Shown: positions 14,566 through 27,322, counted from the first letter of the stretch. The stretch is 64,000 nt of DNA from Amycolatopsis solani (GCF_033441515.1 NZ_JAWQJT010000001.1:868001-932000); one strand, 5' to 3'. The notes: generated from the letters alone by a model not told the origin. Program-made: numbers and translations.

Positions 14566-15692
14566 ACATCCTCGACCAGGCCCGCGCGGTCGGCGACGCC
14601 GTGCTCTACGAGGGCTACCTCCTCTACCCGTACCGGGCGTCGGCGCCGAAGAACCGCGTGCGCTGGCAGTGGGGTGTGCTGGTGCCGCCGTCGTACGCGT
14701 CGGCGGAGATCGGCGAGCACGCGTCCGCCCGCGTCGAGTGCGTCGTCGAGCCCCTCGACCGCACGATTCTGCGCGTCAAGCTGCGATTCCTCCAGACGCT
14801 GACCCGGCCCGAGTGGGACGAAGCCGACGAGCAGGAGATCGACTTCGAGCTGCCGTTTTCGGAGCTCCCCGCCGAGCGGCCGTTCGAAGCGCGGCGGGGA
14901 CTGTCCGGTGTCCTCACCGCCCGCGTCGACCCGCTCGACGGGCCGTTCGGCGGTGCCCGGCTGCGCGTCGAGGTGTACAACACGACGTCGTGGCGCTCGG
15001 ACGGCGTCCGCGAGCACGCCCTGCGGCACGCGCTGCTCGCCGCCCACCTGGTGCTCAGCGTCGACACCGGGCACTTCCTGTCGATGCTGGACCCGCCGGA
15101 GTGGGCGAAACCCGCGGTCGAAGCCTGCCGGCAAGAACGGCTGTGGCCGGTGCTGATCGGCGACACCTCGCGCAGCACGGTGGTGCTCGCGTCGCCGATC
15201 ATCCTCTACGACGACCCGGCCATCGCGCCGGAAAGCCCGGGTGAGCTCTTCGACGGCACCGAGATCGACGAGATCCTGACGTTGCGCACGATGGCGCTGA
15301 CCGACGAGGAGAAGCGCGAGGCCCGGGCCACCGACCCGCGCGCGGCGGCCATCGTGGACCGCGTCGACGCGATGCCGCCCGAGCTGCTGGAGCGGCTGCA
15401 CGGCGCGATCCGGTCCGTGCGGCCGGTCCCGCCGTCGGTGGTCGTCGCCGGGGTGCGCGTCGCCGAAGGGTCTCGCGTGCGCCTGCGCCCGAACCTGCGG
15501 GGCGCCGACGCCCAGGACATGTTCCTCACCGGCAAGACCGCCACCGTCCGGGTCGTGTTGTCCGATGTGGACGGTGCGACGCACGTCGCGGTGACCCTCG
15601 ACGACGACCCCGGCGCCGACCTGCAGCACGCGCACGGCCGGTACCGGTACTTCTCCCCCGACGAAATCGAACCCCTGGAGGTCCCGGAATGA
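14562..15692 (+). CDS. uncharacterised hydrogenase-operon protein of 376 residues
   Basis: I do not recognise a characterised family. The protein starts with GTG at 14562, overlapping the previous stop, and opens with VGDAVLYEGYLLYPYRASAP. It has no signal peptide or membrane segment. A central region (RVEVYNTTSWRSDGVREHAL, then AHLVLSVDTGHFLSML) and a C-terminal region (VRLRPNLRGADAQDMFLTGK, then HVAVTLDDDPGAD) look like separate folded parts; the last part resembles a small beta-barrel seen at the end of related hydrogenase-locus proteins. Homologous-looking proteins of this size accompany group 1h operons. The stop overlaps the protease start (ATGA). Confidence 0.75.
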   Translation: MNILDQARAVGDAVLYEGYLLYPYRASAPKNRVRWQWGVLVPPSYASAEIGEHASARVECVVEPLDRTILRVKLRFLQTLTRPEWDEADEQEIDFELPFSELPAERPFEARRGLSGVLTARVDPLDGPFGGARLRVEVYNTTSWRSDGVREHALRHALLAAHLVLSVDTGHFLSMLDPPEWAKPAVEACRQERLWPVLIGDTSRSTVVLASPIILYDDPAIAPESPGELFDGTEIDEILTLRTMALTDEEKREARATDPRAAAIVDRVDAMPPELLERLHGAIRSVRPVPPSVVVAGVRVAEGSRVRLRPNLRGADAQDMFLTGKTATVRVVLSDVDGATHVAVTLDDDPGADLQHAHGRYRYFSPDEIEPLEVPE

Positions 15693-16174
15693 GGCCACGA
15701 GTACTGGTCGCCGGCATCGGCAACATCTTCCTCGGCGACGACGGTTTCGGCGTCGAAGTCATCAAGGAGCTGGAGCGGGCCGACCTGCCGCCGTGGGTGC
15801 AGATCGCCGACTACGGCATCGCGGGCATGCACCTCGCCTACGACCTGATGGGCGGCTACGACACGACGATCCTGCTCGACGCGACCCCGCACGGCCGCCC
15901 GCCCGGCACGCTCTCGCTCATCGAGGCCGACACCGACGACCTCACTACGTCGTCGATCGACGCACACGGCATGCAGCCCGACGCGGTGTTCCGGTTGCTC
16001 CGGCTGCTCGGCGGCGACGCCGGGCGGGTGCTGCTCGTCGGCTGCGAGCCGGCGTGCCTCGACGGCGGGATCGGACTGTCACCGCAGGTCGAAGCCGCGG
16101 TTCCGGCGGCCGTCCGCGCGGTGACCGAACTCGCCTGGGGCACCAGTCCGCAACTGCAGACCACGGAGGTCTGA
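15689..16174 (+). CDS. hydrogenase maturation protease (HyaD/HycI family)
   Basis: A 161-residue endopeptidase that removes the C-terminal tail of the large subunit after nickel insertion. The family start VLVAGIGNIFLGDDGFGVEV (Glu/Asp ligand region, residues 4-23) is clear, followed by DYGIAGMHLAYDLM and the His-containing IDAHGMQPDAVF segment that completes the metal-sensing site. The 24-residue tail of HhyL ending after DPCLPCGVH is the expected substrate. Its ATG overlaps the stop of the 376-residue accessory gene. No second large subunit is present in the window. Confidence 0.93.
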   Translation: MRPRVLVAGIGNIFLGDDGFGVEVIKELERADLPPWVQIADYGIAGMHLAYDLMGGYDTTILLDATPHGRPPGTLSLIEADTDDLTTSSIDAHGMQPDAVFRLLRLLGGDAGRVLLVGCEPACLDGGIGLSPQVEAAVPAAVRAVTELAWGTSPQLQTTEV

Positions 16175-16177
16175 ACC

Positions 16178-16450
16178 GTGTGCCTCGGGATCCCGGGCGA
16201 GATCATCGAAATCAGCGAGGAGCGCCCGGACCTCGCGAAGGTGTCGGTGAGCGGTGTCAAGCGCACCATCAACATCGGCCTGCTCGAAGACGACCCGCCG
16301 GTGCCCGGCGAGTGGATCCTCATCCACGTCGGGTTCGCGCTGTCCAAAATAGACGAAGCCGAGGCCGCGGCCGCGCTGGAGTTCCTCGAAAGCATCGGCA
16401 AGGCGTACGAAGACGAAATGGCCGCGTTGCTCGAATCTCGGATCGAATAG
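16178..16450 (+). CDS. hypC: hydrogenase assembly chaperone HypC
   Basis: A 90-residue protein that carries the Fe(CN)2CO unit together with HypD and then transfers it to the large subunit. It has the full signature, MCLGIPGEI with Cys2 at the N-terminus, and the beta-barrel core INIGLLEDDPPVPGEWILIH, ending in an EAAAALEFLESIGKAYEDEM helix. It begins three bases after the protease stop. A second, atypical HypC-like protein without Cys2 is encoded at 9090, so this copy is likely the functional chaperone. Confidence 0.95.
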   Translation: MCLGIPGEIIEISEERPDLAKVSVSGVKRTINIGLLEDDPPVPGEWILIHVGFALSKIDEAEAAAALEFLESIGKAYEDEMAALLESRIE

Positions 16451-16458
16451 GGGTCGTC

Positions 16459-17586
16459 ATGCGTTTCGTCGACGAGTTCCGCGACGCGGACAAGGCGCGG
16501 GCGCTGTCCGCGAAGATCACGTCGTTGTGCGAGCCGGGCCGCCGGTACAAGTTCATGGAGGTCTGCGGCGGGCACACGCACACCATCTACAAGCACGGCC
16601 TCGAGGACTACCTGCCCGAAAGCATCACGCTGGTGCACGGGCCGGGTTGCCCGGTCTGCGTGATCCCGATGGGCCGCGTCGACGACGCCATCCACATCGC
16701 CCGGCAGCCCGGCGTGCTCATGACGTCGTTCGGCGACATGATGCGCGTGCCCGGCTCCGGCGGGAACTTCTTCGACTCGAACGCCGAAGGCACCAACATC
16801 CGGATGGTCTACTCGCCGCTGGACTCGCTGAAGATCGCGCGGCAGAACCCGGACCTGCGCGTGGTGTTCATGGCCATCGGGTTCGAGACGACCACGCCGT
16901 CCACCGCGATGACGCTCCTGCGCGCGGCCGCCGAAGGCATCGAGAACTTCTCCGTGTTCGGCAACCACGTCACGATCATCCCGGCCATCAAGGCCATCCT
17001 CGACTCCCCGGACCTGCGGCTCGACGGCTTCATCGGCCCCGGCCACGTCTCCACGGTGATCGGCTGCCGTCCGTACGAGTTCATCGCGCGCGACTACGGC
17101 AAGCCCGTCGTGGTCGCCGGGTTCGAGCCCCTGGACATCCTGCAGTCGATCTACCTGTTGATGCTCCAGCTCGCCTCGGGCCGGTCGGAAGTCGAAAACC
17201 AGTACTCCCGGGTCGTGCCGTGGGACGGGAACGTCGTCGCGCTGAAGGCCATCAACGAGGTCATGGAGCTGCGGCCCTACTTCGAATGGCGCGGCCTCGG
17301 GTTCATCACGCACTCGGCGATGGCGATCCGCCCGAAGTACGCGAAGTTCGACGCCGAGCGGCTCTTCGAGATCCCCGGCCTGCGCGTCGCCGACCCGAAG
17401 GCGTGCCAGTGCGGCGAGGTGCTCAAGGGCGTGCTGAAGCCTTGGGAGTGCAAGGTGTTCGGCACCGCGTGCACCCCGGAAACGCCGATCGGGACGTGCA
17501 TGGTCTCACCGGAAGGCGCCTGCGCGGCGTACTACAACTTCGGCCGCTTCAGCCGTCAGCGCGTCCGGGAGGCGAGCCGCGCATGA
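16459..17586 (+). CDS. hypD: hydrogenase maturation protein HypD
   Basis: A 375-residue iron-sulfur protein that forms the scaffold for Fe(CN)2CO assembly with HypC and HypE. The active Cys lies in FMEVCGGHTHTIYKHG, a second loop is GPGCPVCVIPMGRVD, and GFETTTPSTAMT is also present. The C-terminal 4Fe-4S ligands are in KACQCGEVLKG, PWECKVFGTAC and IGTCMVSPEGACAAYYNFG. Length and motif order fit the family (about 370 residues). The ATG at 16459 is preceded by an AGGGG. The 3' end overlaps hypE by four bases. Confidence 0.96.
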   Translation: MRFVDEFRDADKARALSAKITSLCEPGRRYKFMEVCGGHTHTIYKHGLEDYLPESITLVHGPGCPVCVIPMGRVDDAIHIARQPGVLMTSFGDMMRVPGSGGNFFDSNAEGTNIRMVYSPLDSLKIARQNPDLRVVFMAIGFETTTPSTAMTLLRAAAEGIENFSVFGNHVTIIPAIKAILDSPDLRLDGFIGPGHVSTVIGCRPYEFIARDYGKPVVVAGFEPLDILQSIYLLMLQLASGRSEVENQYSRVVPWDGNVVALKAINEVMELRPYFEWRGLGFITHSAMAIRPKYAKFDAERLFEIPGLRVADPKACQCGEVLKGVLKPWECKVFGTACTPETPIGTCMVSPEGACAAYYNFGRFSRQRVREASRA

Positions 17587-18659
17587 CCACCACCGAACGC
17601 GAGCAGCAGGTCCTCGACCGCATCGAGCGGGCCCGGCGCCGGCGCGCGAAGGTCCGCGAGGAGCGCATCACGCTGTCGCACGGCGCCGGCGGCAAGTCGA
17701 CGCACACGCTGATCGAGGCGGTGTTCCTCGACGCGTTCCGCAATCCACTGCTGGAGCCCCTCGAAGACGCGGCGACGCTGACCATCGGCGACGCGAAACT
17801 GGCGCTGACCACGGACTCGTTCGTCGTCTCGCCGCTGTTCTTCCCCGGCGGGAACATCGGTGACCTGGCCGTGAACGGCACGGTGAACGACCTCGCGGTG
17901 TCCGGCGCGCGGCCGCTGTACCTGACCGCGGGGTTCATCCTCGAGGAAGGCTTCCCGGTCGAGGACCTGCTCAAGATCGTCGGCTCGATGAAGGAAGCGG
18001 CCCGCGCGGCGGACGTCCGGATCGTCACCGGCGACACCAAGGTCGTCCAGCGCGGCAAGGCCGACGGCGTGTACGTCAACACCGCCGGGGTCGGCGTGCT
18101 CACGCGCACCGGCCTGGGCGTGGCCACCGTGAAGCCCGGAGACGCCGTCCTCGTTTCCGGGCCGATCGGTGACCACGGCGTCACGATCATGCTGGCCCGC
18201 GGCGAGCTCGACATCGACGCCGATCTCGTGTCCGACACCGCGCCGGTGCACGAGCTGGTCGCCGGGCTGCTGGCCGCGGTGCCCGGCGTGCGCGCGATGC
18301 GGGACGCGACCCGCGGCGGGGTCGCGACGATCCTCAACGAGATCGCGAAGGCCGCCGACGTGGCCGTGGTCGTCGACGAGAAGGCCGTCCCGGTGCGCGA
18401 AGCGGTCCGCGGCGCGTCGGAGCTGCTGGGCATCGACCCGCTGTACGTCGCGTGCGAAGGCCGGATCGTGGTCGTCGTGGACGGCGCCCAGTCCGCCGAC
18501 GCACTCGCGGCGTTGCGCGCCCACCCGCTGGGCGCGGACGCCGCCGTGATCGGGCGCGTCGCCGCCGACCCACCCGGGATCGTGCTGCTGAACACCGCGT
18601 TCGGCGGCACCCGGATCGTGGACCTGCTGGTCGGCGACCCGCTGCCGAGGATCTGCTAG
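17583..18659 (+). CDS. hypE: hydrogenase maturation protein HypE (carbamoyl-dehydratase)
   Basis: A 358-residue ATP-dependent protein that dehydrates the thiocarbamate carried on its C-terminal Cys to thiocyanate, giving the cyanide ligands. The ATP-binding half has ITLSHGAGGKSTHTLIEAVF and LTTDSFVVSPLFFPGGNIG, and the chain ends PRIC, the family's obligatory C-terminal cysteine. About 30 charged residues (REQQVLDRIERARRRRAKV) precede the usual N-terminus. Start and stop overlap hypD and hypA. Confidence 0.96.
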   Translation: MTTTEREQQVLDRIERARRRRAKVREERITLSHGAGGKSTHTLIEAVFLDAFRNPLLEPLEDAATLTIGDAKLALTTDSFVVSPLFFPGGNIGDLAVNGTVNDLAVSGARPLYLTAGFILEEGFPVEDLLKIVGSMKEAARAADVRIVTGDTKVVQRGKADGVYVNTAGVGVLTRTGLGVATVKPGDAVLVSGPIGDHGVTIMLARGELDIDADLVSDTAPVHELVAGLLAAVPGVRAMRDATRGGVATILNEIAKAADVAVVVDEKAVPVREAVRGASELLGIDPLYVACEGRIVVVVDGAQSADALAALRAHPLGADAAVIGRVAADPPGIVLLNTAFGGTRIVDLLVGDPLPRIC

Positions 18660-18994
18660 TGCACGAAATGGCGATCACGCAGTCGGTGCTCGACGCGATC
18701 GTCGCCCGCCTCGGCGAGGCGCCGGTGACGTGCGTCCGGCTCGAGATCGGGCGGCTGTCCGGCGTGGTCCCGGACAGCGTCCGGTTCTGCTTCGACGTCC
18801 TGTGCGCGGGGACTTCGCTGGAAGGCGCCCGCCTGGACATCGCCGAACCGGCCGGCCGGGCACGCTGCCGCGACTGCGGCGGCGAGTTCACCCTCGACGA
18901 CTTCATCCTGCTGTGCCCGTGCGGCAGCGCCGACGTCTCGGTCCTCGCGGGCCGAGAGCTGCGCATCGCCTCGGTGGAGGTCGGCCATGTGTGA
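18659..18994 (+). CDS. hypA: hydrogenase nickel incorporation protein HypA
   Basis: A 111-residue nickel chaperone that delivers Ni to the large subunit with HypB. It starts with GTG, giving the needed His2 (Met-His-Glu-Met-Ala) that binds nickel. The structural zinc site is CRDCGG and CPCGS; the second pair has one residue fewer than the classical CPxC, a form I believe is common in actinobacteria. The start shares one base with the hypE stop; the last eight bases overlap hypB. Confidence 0.94.
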   Translation: MHEMAITQSVLDAIVARLGEAPVTCVRLEIGRLSGVVPDSVRFCFDVLCAGTSLEGARLDIAEPAGRARCRDCGGEFTLDDFILLCPCGSADVSVLAGRELRIASVEVGHV

Positions 18995-19682
18995 CACCTG
19001 CGGTTGCTCCGATTCGGCCGTCCGGATCACCGACCACACCCACACGGTGGTCATGGAGCAGGACATCCTGGCGAAGAACGACGAACTCGCGGAGCACAAC
19101 CGCGCGCACCTGCGGGCGTCGGACGTCTTCGCGATCAACCTGATGAGCTCGCCCGGTGCCGGGAAGACGACGTTACTGGAACGGACGATCCGGGCTCTCG
19201 GTGTTCCCTGCGCGGTGATCGAGGGCGATCAGGAAACGCTGCTCGACGCCGAGCGCATCAAGGCCACCGGCGCACCGGTGGTGCAGATCAACACCGGCGC
19301 GGGCTGCCACCTCGACGCGGCCATGCTGCACCGGGCGCTGCACGCGCTGGCCCCGGCGCGCGGCTCGACGCTGTTCATCGAGAACGTCGGCAACCTGGTC
19401 TGCCCGGCGCTGTTCGACCTCGGCGAGGCGGCCCGCGTGGTGATCCTCTCGGTCACCGAGGGACCCGGGAAGCCGGTGAAGTACCCGCACATGTTCGCCG
19501 CGACGGACCTCGTCCTGCTCAACAAGGTCGACCTGCTGCCGTACGTGGACTTCGACGTCGCCGAGTTCGAGCGGGACGTCCGCCGCGTGAACCCGTCAGC
19601 GGCGTTGCTGCAGGTCAGCGCCACCCGTGGGGACGGCCTCACCGACTGGTACGACTGGCTACGGCGACCTGCCCGAAGCTGA
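18987..19682 (+). CDS. hypB: hydrogenase nickel incorporation GTPase HypB
   Basis: A 231-residue GTPase that drives nickel insertion. It has the N-terminal MCDTCGCSD metal site, the P-loop [17 protein letters not shown] at about residues 51-67, the switch segment [13 protein letters not shown], and the metal-binding [10 protein letters not shown] of the G-domain, then [11 protein letters not shown] and [11 protein letters not shown]. There is no long His-rich stretch, so it may have little nickel storage. It overlaps hypA by eight bases and runs 44 bases into the convergent hypF gene. Confidence 0.95.
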   Translation: MCDTCGCSDSAVRITDHTHTVVMEQDILAKNDELAEHNRAHLRASDVFAINLMSSPGAGKTTLLERTIRALGVPCAVIEGDQETLLDAERIKATGAPVVQINTGAGCHLDAAMLHRALHALAPARGSTLFIENVGNLVCPALFDLGEAARVVILSVTEGPGKPVKYPHMFAATDLVLLNKVDLLPYVDFDVAEFERDVRRVNPSAALLQVSATRGDGLTDWYDWLRRPARS

Positions 19683-21810
19683 TCCCGCCGTCGTTGGTGG
19701 GCACGTTCCGGTGGGTCAGCACCCGGAATCCCCGGTCTTCCAGGCCTTCGACGGTCCGGTCGAGCAAGAGGACGTTCTGGAACACGCCACCGGAGAGCGC
19801 CACGGTGCCGCTGTGGTCCCGCAGCCGGTCACACGTCCGCACGATGGCGTCGGCCACGCCGTTGTGGAACCGCGCGGCTCGCTTCGGTTTCGTGGCGTCG
19901 TCGTCCAGAAGGGCGCCTATGAGGTCTTCGCCGTGGATCTCGTCGTCGATCCGGGCGGGGTAGGCGGTCGTTTCGGCCGGATCGGCCAGCTGTTCCAGCT
20001 CGATGGCGGCCTGGCCTTCGTAGGTGATGGTGTCCCGGACGCCGAGCAACGCGGCGGCAGCGTCGAAGAGGCGTCCGGCACTGGACGTCAACGGTGAGTT
20101 GAGGCCACTGCGCTTGAGCTTGACGACGTCTTCGCGGGCCGGCCGGCCGAGTTCGTCCACATAGGACGCCGCCATCCGCCAGGGCTGGCGGATGGCGCTG
20201 GTGCCTCCCGGCATCGCGACCGGTTTCAGGTGCGAGAGCCGCCGATAGGACGTCAAGTCGGCGAGGAGGACCTCACCGCCCCAGATGGTGCCGTCCGGCC
20301 CGAAGCCGGTGCCGTCGAAGGCGACGCCGAGCACGGGCCCGTCCTCGCCGTTGTCGGCCAGGCAGGCGGCGATGTGGGCGTGGTGGTGCTGCACGCCGAG
20401 CAGCTCGAGGTCCAGGTCGAGCGCGTACTTCGTGGACAGGTAATCGGGGTGCAGGTCGTGCGCGACGAGCACGGGATCGATGGCGAAGAGGTGCTTGAAG
20501 TGCTCGATGCCCTCGGTGAACGCCTTGAGCGTCTCGTAGTTCTCGAGGTCGCCGATGTGGTGCGAGACGAAGGCGTGGTGGCCCTTGGCGAGGCAGAAGG
20601 TGTTCTTGAGTTCGGCACCGACGCCGAGGAGGTGCTTCTTCGTCGCGAGCCGGATCGGCTCAGGGGCGTAGCCGCGGGAACGCCGTTGCAGCTGGGGTTT
20701 CGTCCCGACGATGCGGACCACGGAATCGTCGGTCCGGACGTGGATCGGCCGGTCGTGGGTGAGGTACGCGTCGGCGATGTCCTCGAGGCGGCCGAGGTCC
20801 TCGTCGCGGTACACGATCGGCTCGTCGGAGACGTTCGCGCTGGTCAGCACGATCGGGCCGGTTTCTTGCAGGAGCAGGTGGTGCAGCGGCGTGTAGGGCA
20901 GCATGAGCCCGATCCGCCGGTTCCCCGGCGCGACGGCCTGGGCGAGCTCGGTCTTCTTCGGCAGCAGCACGATCGGCCGTCGCCGTCCCGCCAGGACGCG
21001 CGCGGCGACGGCGTCGACTTCGGCGAGTTCCCGGGCCTGGTCCAGATCGGCGACCATGACCGCGAACGGCTTGTCCTCGCGGTGCTTGCGCGCACGCAGG
21101 GTTTTCGCCGCTTCCTCGTGCCACGCGCCGACGGCGAGGTGGTAGCCACCGAGCCCCTTGATCGCGACCACCTGCCCGGCACGCAGGGCTTCGGCGGTCG
21201 CCAAGATCGGGTCACCGCCGCCGGGTTCGAACCGGAGCGACGGCCCGCAGGCCGGGCAGCAGACGGGCTGCGCGTGGAAGCGCCGGTCGGCCGGGTCCGC
21301 GTACTCCCGCGCGCACTCGGCGCACATCGCGAACGCGGCCATGGTGGTCAGCGGCCGGTCGTAGGGCACCCCCCGCACGATGGTGAACCGCGGGCCGCAG
21401 TTCGTGCAGTTGACGAAGGGGTACCGGAACCGCCGGTCCACGGGGTCGCGCAGCTCCCGCAGGCAGTCGGCGCAGGTGGCGGAGTCGGCCGAGACGAGCG
21501 TGTCGGCAGCGTTACCGCCCGGGCTGGCGACGATGACGAACCCGGAGCCGTCAGCGGGCGGGATCTCCCGGGCTTCGACGCGATCGACGACGGCCAGGGG
21601 CGGCGCTTCGGCCGTCAACGCGGCGACGAAGGCCCGGACCAGGTCCGGCGCGCCCTGCGCCTCGGCGAAGACGCCGTGCGCGTCGTTCCCGACGAACCCG
21701 GCGAGCCCGAACCGCCGCGCGAGCCGGTGGGCGAACGGCCGGAACCCGACGCCCTGCACCACCCCGGCGACCCGGATCGCCACGCGCACCCGATCAGTCT
21801 GCGCCTTCAC
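19639..21810 (-). CDS. hypF: carbamoyltransferase HypF
   Basis: A 723-residue enzyme that makes the carbamoyl group later turned into the cyanide ligands by HypE. Domains in order: acylphosphatase ([19 protein letters not shown], residues 18-36), two zinc fingers ([16 protein letters not shown], then [23 protein letters not shown], then CCPACGP), a YrdC-like domain, and a Kae1-like domain with [11 protein letters not shown] and [19 protein letters not shown]. The reading starts with a GTG 17 bases inside the LysR gene; a GTG at 21789, just after the LysR stop, may be the true start. Unlike other hyp genes, it is transcribed convergently and ends inside hypB. Confidence 0.95.
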   Translation of the reverse strand: MKAQTDRVRVAIRVAGVVQGVGFRPFAHRLARRFGLAGFVGNDAHGVFAEAQGAPDLVRAFVAALTAEAPPLAVVDRVEAREIPPADGSGFVIVASPGGNAADTLVSADSATCADCLRELRDPVDRRFRYPFVNCTNCGPRFTIVRGVPYDRPLTTMAAFAMCAECAREYADPADRRFHAQPVCCPACGPSLRFEPGGGDPILATAEALRAGQVVAIKGLGGYHLAVGAWHEEAAKTLRARKHREDKPFAVMVADLDQARELAEVDAVAARVLAGRRRPIVLLPKKTELAQAVAPGNRRIGLMLPYTPLHHLLLQETGPIVLTSANVSDEPIVYRDEDLGRLEDIADAYLTHDRPIHVRTDDSVVRIVGTKPQLQRRSRGYAPEPIRLATKKHLLGVGAELKNTFCLAKGHHAFVSHHIGDLENYETLKAFTEGIEHFKHLFAIDPVLVAHDLHPDYLSTKYALDLDLELLGVQHHHAHIAACLADNGEDGPVLGVAFDGTGFGPDGTIWGGEVLLADLTSYRRLSHLKPVAMPGGTSAIRQPWRMAASYVDELGRPAREDVVKLKRSGLNSPLTSSAGRLFDAAAALLGVRDTITYEGQAAIELEQLADPAETTAYPARIDDEIHGEDLIGALLDDDATKPKRAARFHNGVADAIVRTCDRLRDHSGTVALSGGVFQNVLLLDRTVEGLEDRGFRVLTHRNVPTNDGGISFGQVAVASRTSR

Positions 21811-22705
21811 CGCCCCAAGCAGCCAGTCCCGGCAGGTCCGGCGGCTGGCGCAGGGCGTCGAGGACGACGTTCACCCCCGCGCGCAACGGCGTCCCGCGGC
21901 GGACCACCGCCGTGATCGTGCGGGTCACCGGGGTCGACAGCTCGCGCGTCGCGACCCGGTAGCGGCGGTCGACCGCCAGGCCCGGCAGGAGCGCGATCGA
22001 CAGCCCGGCCTCGACGTGCTGCAGCGTCATCAGGTAGTTGCTGAAGCGGCACACCACCCGCGGCTCGAACCCCGACTCGCGGCACAGCCGCAGCGTCAGG
22101 TTCGCCATGTACGACTGCGGCACGTCCAGCGCCCACGGCGCGTCCGCGTAGGCCGACAGGACCGCCGGGCCGCGGGGTGCTTCCGACGGGGTCACCAGCA
22201 CGATCGGGTCCGTCGCCAGCGGGACGATGTCGAGGTCCGGGCCGAGCGGTTGCTCGACGAAGTCGGTCGTGGTGATGATGACGTCGGCGTCGCCGCCGCG
22301 CAGGGCCGGGATGCTCTCGTGCGGCTCCAGCTCCAGCAGCTGGACCTCGAGGTGCGGGTGTGCCAGCCGGGTCACCGCCGGCACGGCGAGGGTGTGGATC
22401 GCGCTCTGGAACGCGCCCAGCCGGACCAGGCCGGCCGGCTCGCCGCCGAGGCTGCGCAGTTCCGCCTCGACGGTGTCCATGTGGTCGAGGATCGCCCGCG
22501 CCCGGCGCGCCAGCACCAGCCCGGCCGGGGTCAGCCGGACCCGGCGGCCGGTGCGTTCCAGCAGCTGGGTGCGGGTTTCCGCTTCGAGCACCGCAAGCTG
22601 CTGCGACACGCTCGACGCGCTCAGGTTGGCGTCCTGCGCGACCGCGCGGACCGTGCCCAGGGTGTCGAGCCTGCTCAGCAGCCGCAGGCGCCACGGGTTC
22701 AGCAT
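21794..22705 (-). CDS. LysR-family regulator, probably DgdR-like
   Basis: A 303-residue regulator with an N-terminal winged helix (RLLSRLDTLGTVRAVAQDAN, then LSASSVSQQLAVLEAE) and a C-terminal LysR substrate-binding domain (GLVRLGAFQSAIHTLAVPAV). It is divergent from the 2,2-dialkylglycine decarboxylase gene with an 87-base gap. In Burkholderia cepacia the dgdA gene is likewise divergent from a LysR-type repressor, DgdR, so I infer that this protein senses 2-aminoisobutyrate or a related dialkylglycine. The start at 22705 (MLNPWRLRLL) is chosen. It also precedes hypF on the same strand; this is probably incidental, since the Dgd pair is complete. Confidence 0.88.
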   Translation of the reverse strand: MLNPWRLRLLSRLDTLGTVRAVAQDANLSASSVSQQLAVLEAETRTQLLERTGRRVRLTPAGLVLARRARAILDHMDTVEAELRSLGGEPAGLVRLGAFQSAIHTLAVPAVTRLAHPHLEVQLLELEPHESIPALRGGDADVIITTTDFVEQPLGPDLDIVPLATDPIVLVTPSEAPRGPAVLSAYADAPWALDVPQSYMANLTLRLCRESGFEPRVVCRFSNYLMTLQHVEAGLSIALLPGLAVDRRYRVATRELSTPVTRTITAVVRRGTPLRAGVNVVLDALRQPPDLPGLAAWGGEGAD

Positions 22706-22753
22706 GCCGCCATCCTTGTCCGGCAAAACCGAACAGGAAAGCCGGAATCGTGA

Positions 22754-24092
<1,339 letters not shown>

Positions 24093-24094
<2 letters not shown>

Positions 24095-24146
24095 ACGAAG
24101 AAGGCCTCCTTGCCGGCCCGGGGAGCCGGCAAGGAGGCCGTCGTTC
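24093..24146. terminator. bidirectional hairpin terminator between dgdA and the chitinase operon
   Basis: A perfect 15-base-pair stem (24103-24117 with 24125-24139, GGCCTCCTTGCCGGC arm, seven-base loop) is extended by an outer GAACGA/TCGTTC pairing at 24093-24098 and 24141-24146. It lies between two convergent genes and would serve both. Confidence 0.8.
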
Positions 24147-24155
24147 ACGACGACG

Positions 24156-25504
24156 TCAGAAGCCCGCCGTCACCTTGGTGAAGTCCCAGTCGTTCTGCGC
24201 GATCCCGCTGCACGCCGACTGCACGCCGCCGCCGGGGCAGCCGCGGTCGCGGTTGACGGACCAGAACGCCAGGCGGCCGATCTTGTTCGTCTTGGCCCAG
24301 TTGGTGATCTGGGTCCACGTCGACAGATCCGTCAGCTCCTGCTGGTCCGACAGCCCGTTCATGCCCGAGATGCCGAGGTGGCTGTACGCCGTGGCGTCGT
24401 TCCACCCGAACGTCGACTTCAGCTTGTCGCGCAAGCCGTTCGCCGCGCTCACCGTGCTGTTGTACATGTTCGCGCCGCCGCCGAAGTCGAACGGCATGAT
24501 CGTGTACACGTCCACGTTCGCGCCCAGTGCCTTCGACTGGTCGATGAGCCGGTTCCCGTAGTAGTTGGGGCCGGTCGTCGACGTGCCGAACGTCAGGATC
24601 GTCTGGATCCCCGGGTTGTTCTGCTTGACGATCTTCAGCGCGTTCAGGATGCGGTCCTGCACGGCCTCGTTCTCGAACTCGTCGGAGTTCTCGATGTCGA
24701 TGTCGATCGCCTTCAGCCCGTAGGCGTTGATGACCTGCTGGTACGCGCCGGCCAGCGCGGCCGGCGTCGAGCAGTTCGGGCCGAGCTTGTTACCGCTCCA
24801 GCCGCCGAACGACGGGACGACCTGGCCACCCGCCGCCTTGATCTGCGAGATCGCGGTGGCGTCGGCGCTGCCCGACAGCGGACGGCTGCTGTCCCACGCC
24901 GGGTTGCAGCCACCGGAGGCGTTGATGAACGCCATGGTGAACCACTTGACGCCGGTCGCGTTCATCACCGTCTGCGGGTTCGGCGGGCTGCCCCAGCCCA
25001 GGTACAGGTACGGCGCACCCTTGCCACCGGTGCCCGGCGGCGGGGTGGTCGTGGGCGGGGGCGTCGTCGTAGGCGGCGGTGTGGTCGTGGTGGGTGGTGT
25101 GCCCCCGGCGGCGCACGAACCCCCGTTCAGCTTGCAGTTCGACGGCGCGACGTACGAACCGGAGTACGCCACGTTGAAGCCGAAGCTCGCGCTGGCGCCG
25201 TTGCCGACGTTGCCGTTCCACGAGTTCTTCACCGTGACGTGCTGGCCGGACGCGGTGTAGCTGCCGTCCCACAGCGACGAGATCTTCGCGCCGGAAGGCA
25301 GGTCGAACTCGACGGTCCAGGACGCGAGCGTCGAGCCCGAGCCGTTGGCGATCGTGTACTTGCCCTCGTACCCGGTGCCCCAGTCGGAGCCCTTCGAGAA
25401 GGTCGCGGACACGCCACCCGCCGCGTTCGCCGGGGCGATCACGAACATCGCGCCGATCGTGGCGGCCGCGGCCGCCAGCCCGAGTGCGGGCAGCCACCGG
25501 CGCG

Positions 25505-25508
<4 letters not shown>
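24156..25508 (-). CDS. secreted chitinase, CBM2 + GH18 (second of two coupled genes)
   Basis: A 450-residue secreted protein: signal peptide (LALGLAAAAATIGAMFVIAP-like, ending PANA, about residues 1-29), a CBM2 cellulose/chitin-binding module (about 31-130), a Thr-Pro linker, then a GH18 domain (about 165-450). The catalytic motif reads KAIDIDIEN: the catalytic Glu and the two preceding Asp are present, but the first Asp of the DxxDxDxE pattern is Lys. It would cleave chitin; this fold type resembles ChiC-like enzymes. Its GTG start overlaps the stop of the preceding chitinase, so it is translated from the same mRNA. Dre-like sites lie upstream of the first gene. Confidence 0.92.
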
Positions 25509-27136
<1,628 letters not shown>

Positions 27137-27229
27137 TGCTCTCCCTTGAGCCAGGTGCGGGACGGCGGACACCAACACCGACGGCGGGGACCAGGCCGGT
27201 GTTTTGCGCCGTTTTGCGAAGACGGTACG

Positions 27230-27241
27230 TGGTCCAGACCA
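27230..27241. promoter_or_regulatory. dre-like site (DasR operator candidate) of the chitinase operon, proximal
   Basis: TGGTCCAGACCA differs at one position from the dre core TGGTCTAGACCA. It is also the type of element found in Streptomyces chitinase promoters. It sits 94-105 bases before the first chitinase start. Confidence 0.65.
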
Positions 27242-27306
27242 ATTAGGGAAGAACAACTACTTACCGTGCCGAACGGGGGGTGACCAGCCGGGACGAAGGT
27301 CAGTTC

Positions 27307-27322
27307 ACTGGTCCAGTCCAGT
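27307..27322. promoter_or_regulatory. dre-like site (DasR operator candidate) of the chitinase operon, distal
   Basis: ACTGGTCCAGTCCAGT holds a TGGTCCAGTCCA core, two positions from the dre consensus. It lies 79 bases from the proximal site and about 25 bases from the end of the HopA1-like gene. The 210-base gap between that gene and the chitinases holds these two sites and no other clear signal. Confidence 0.5.
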
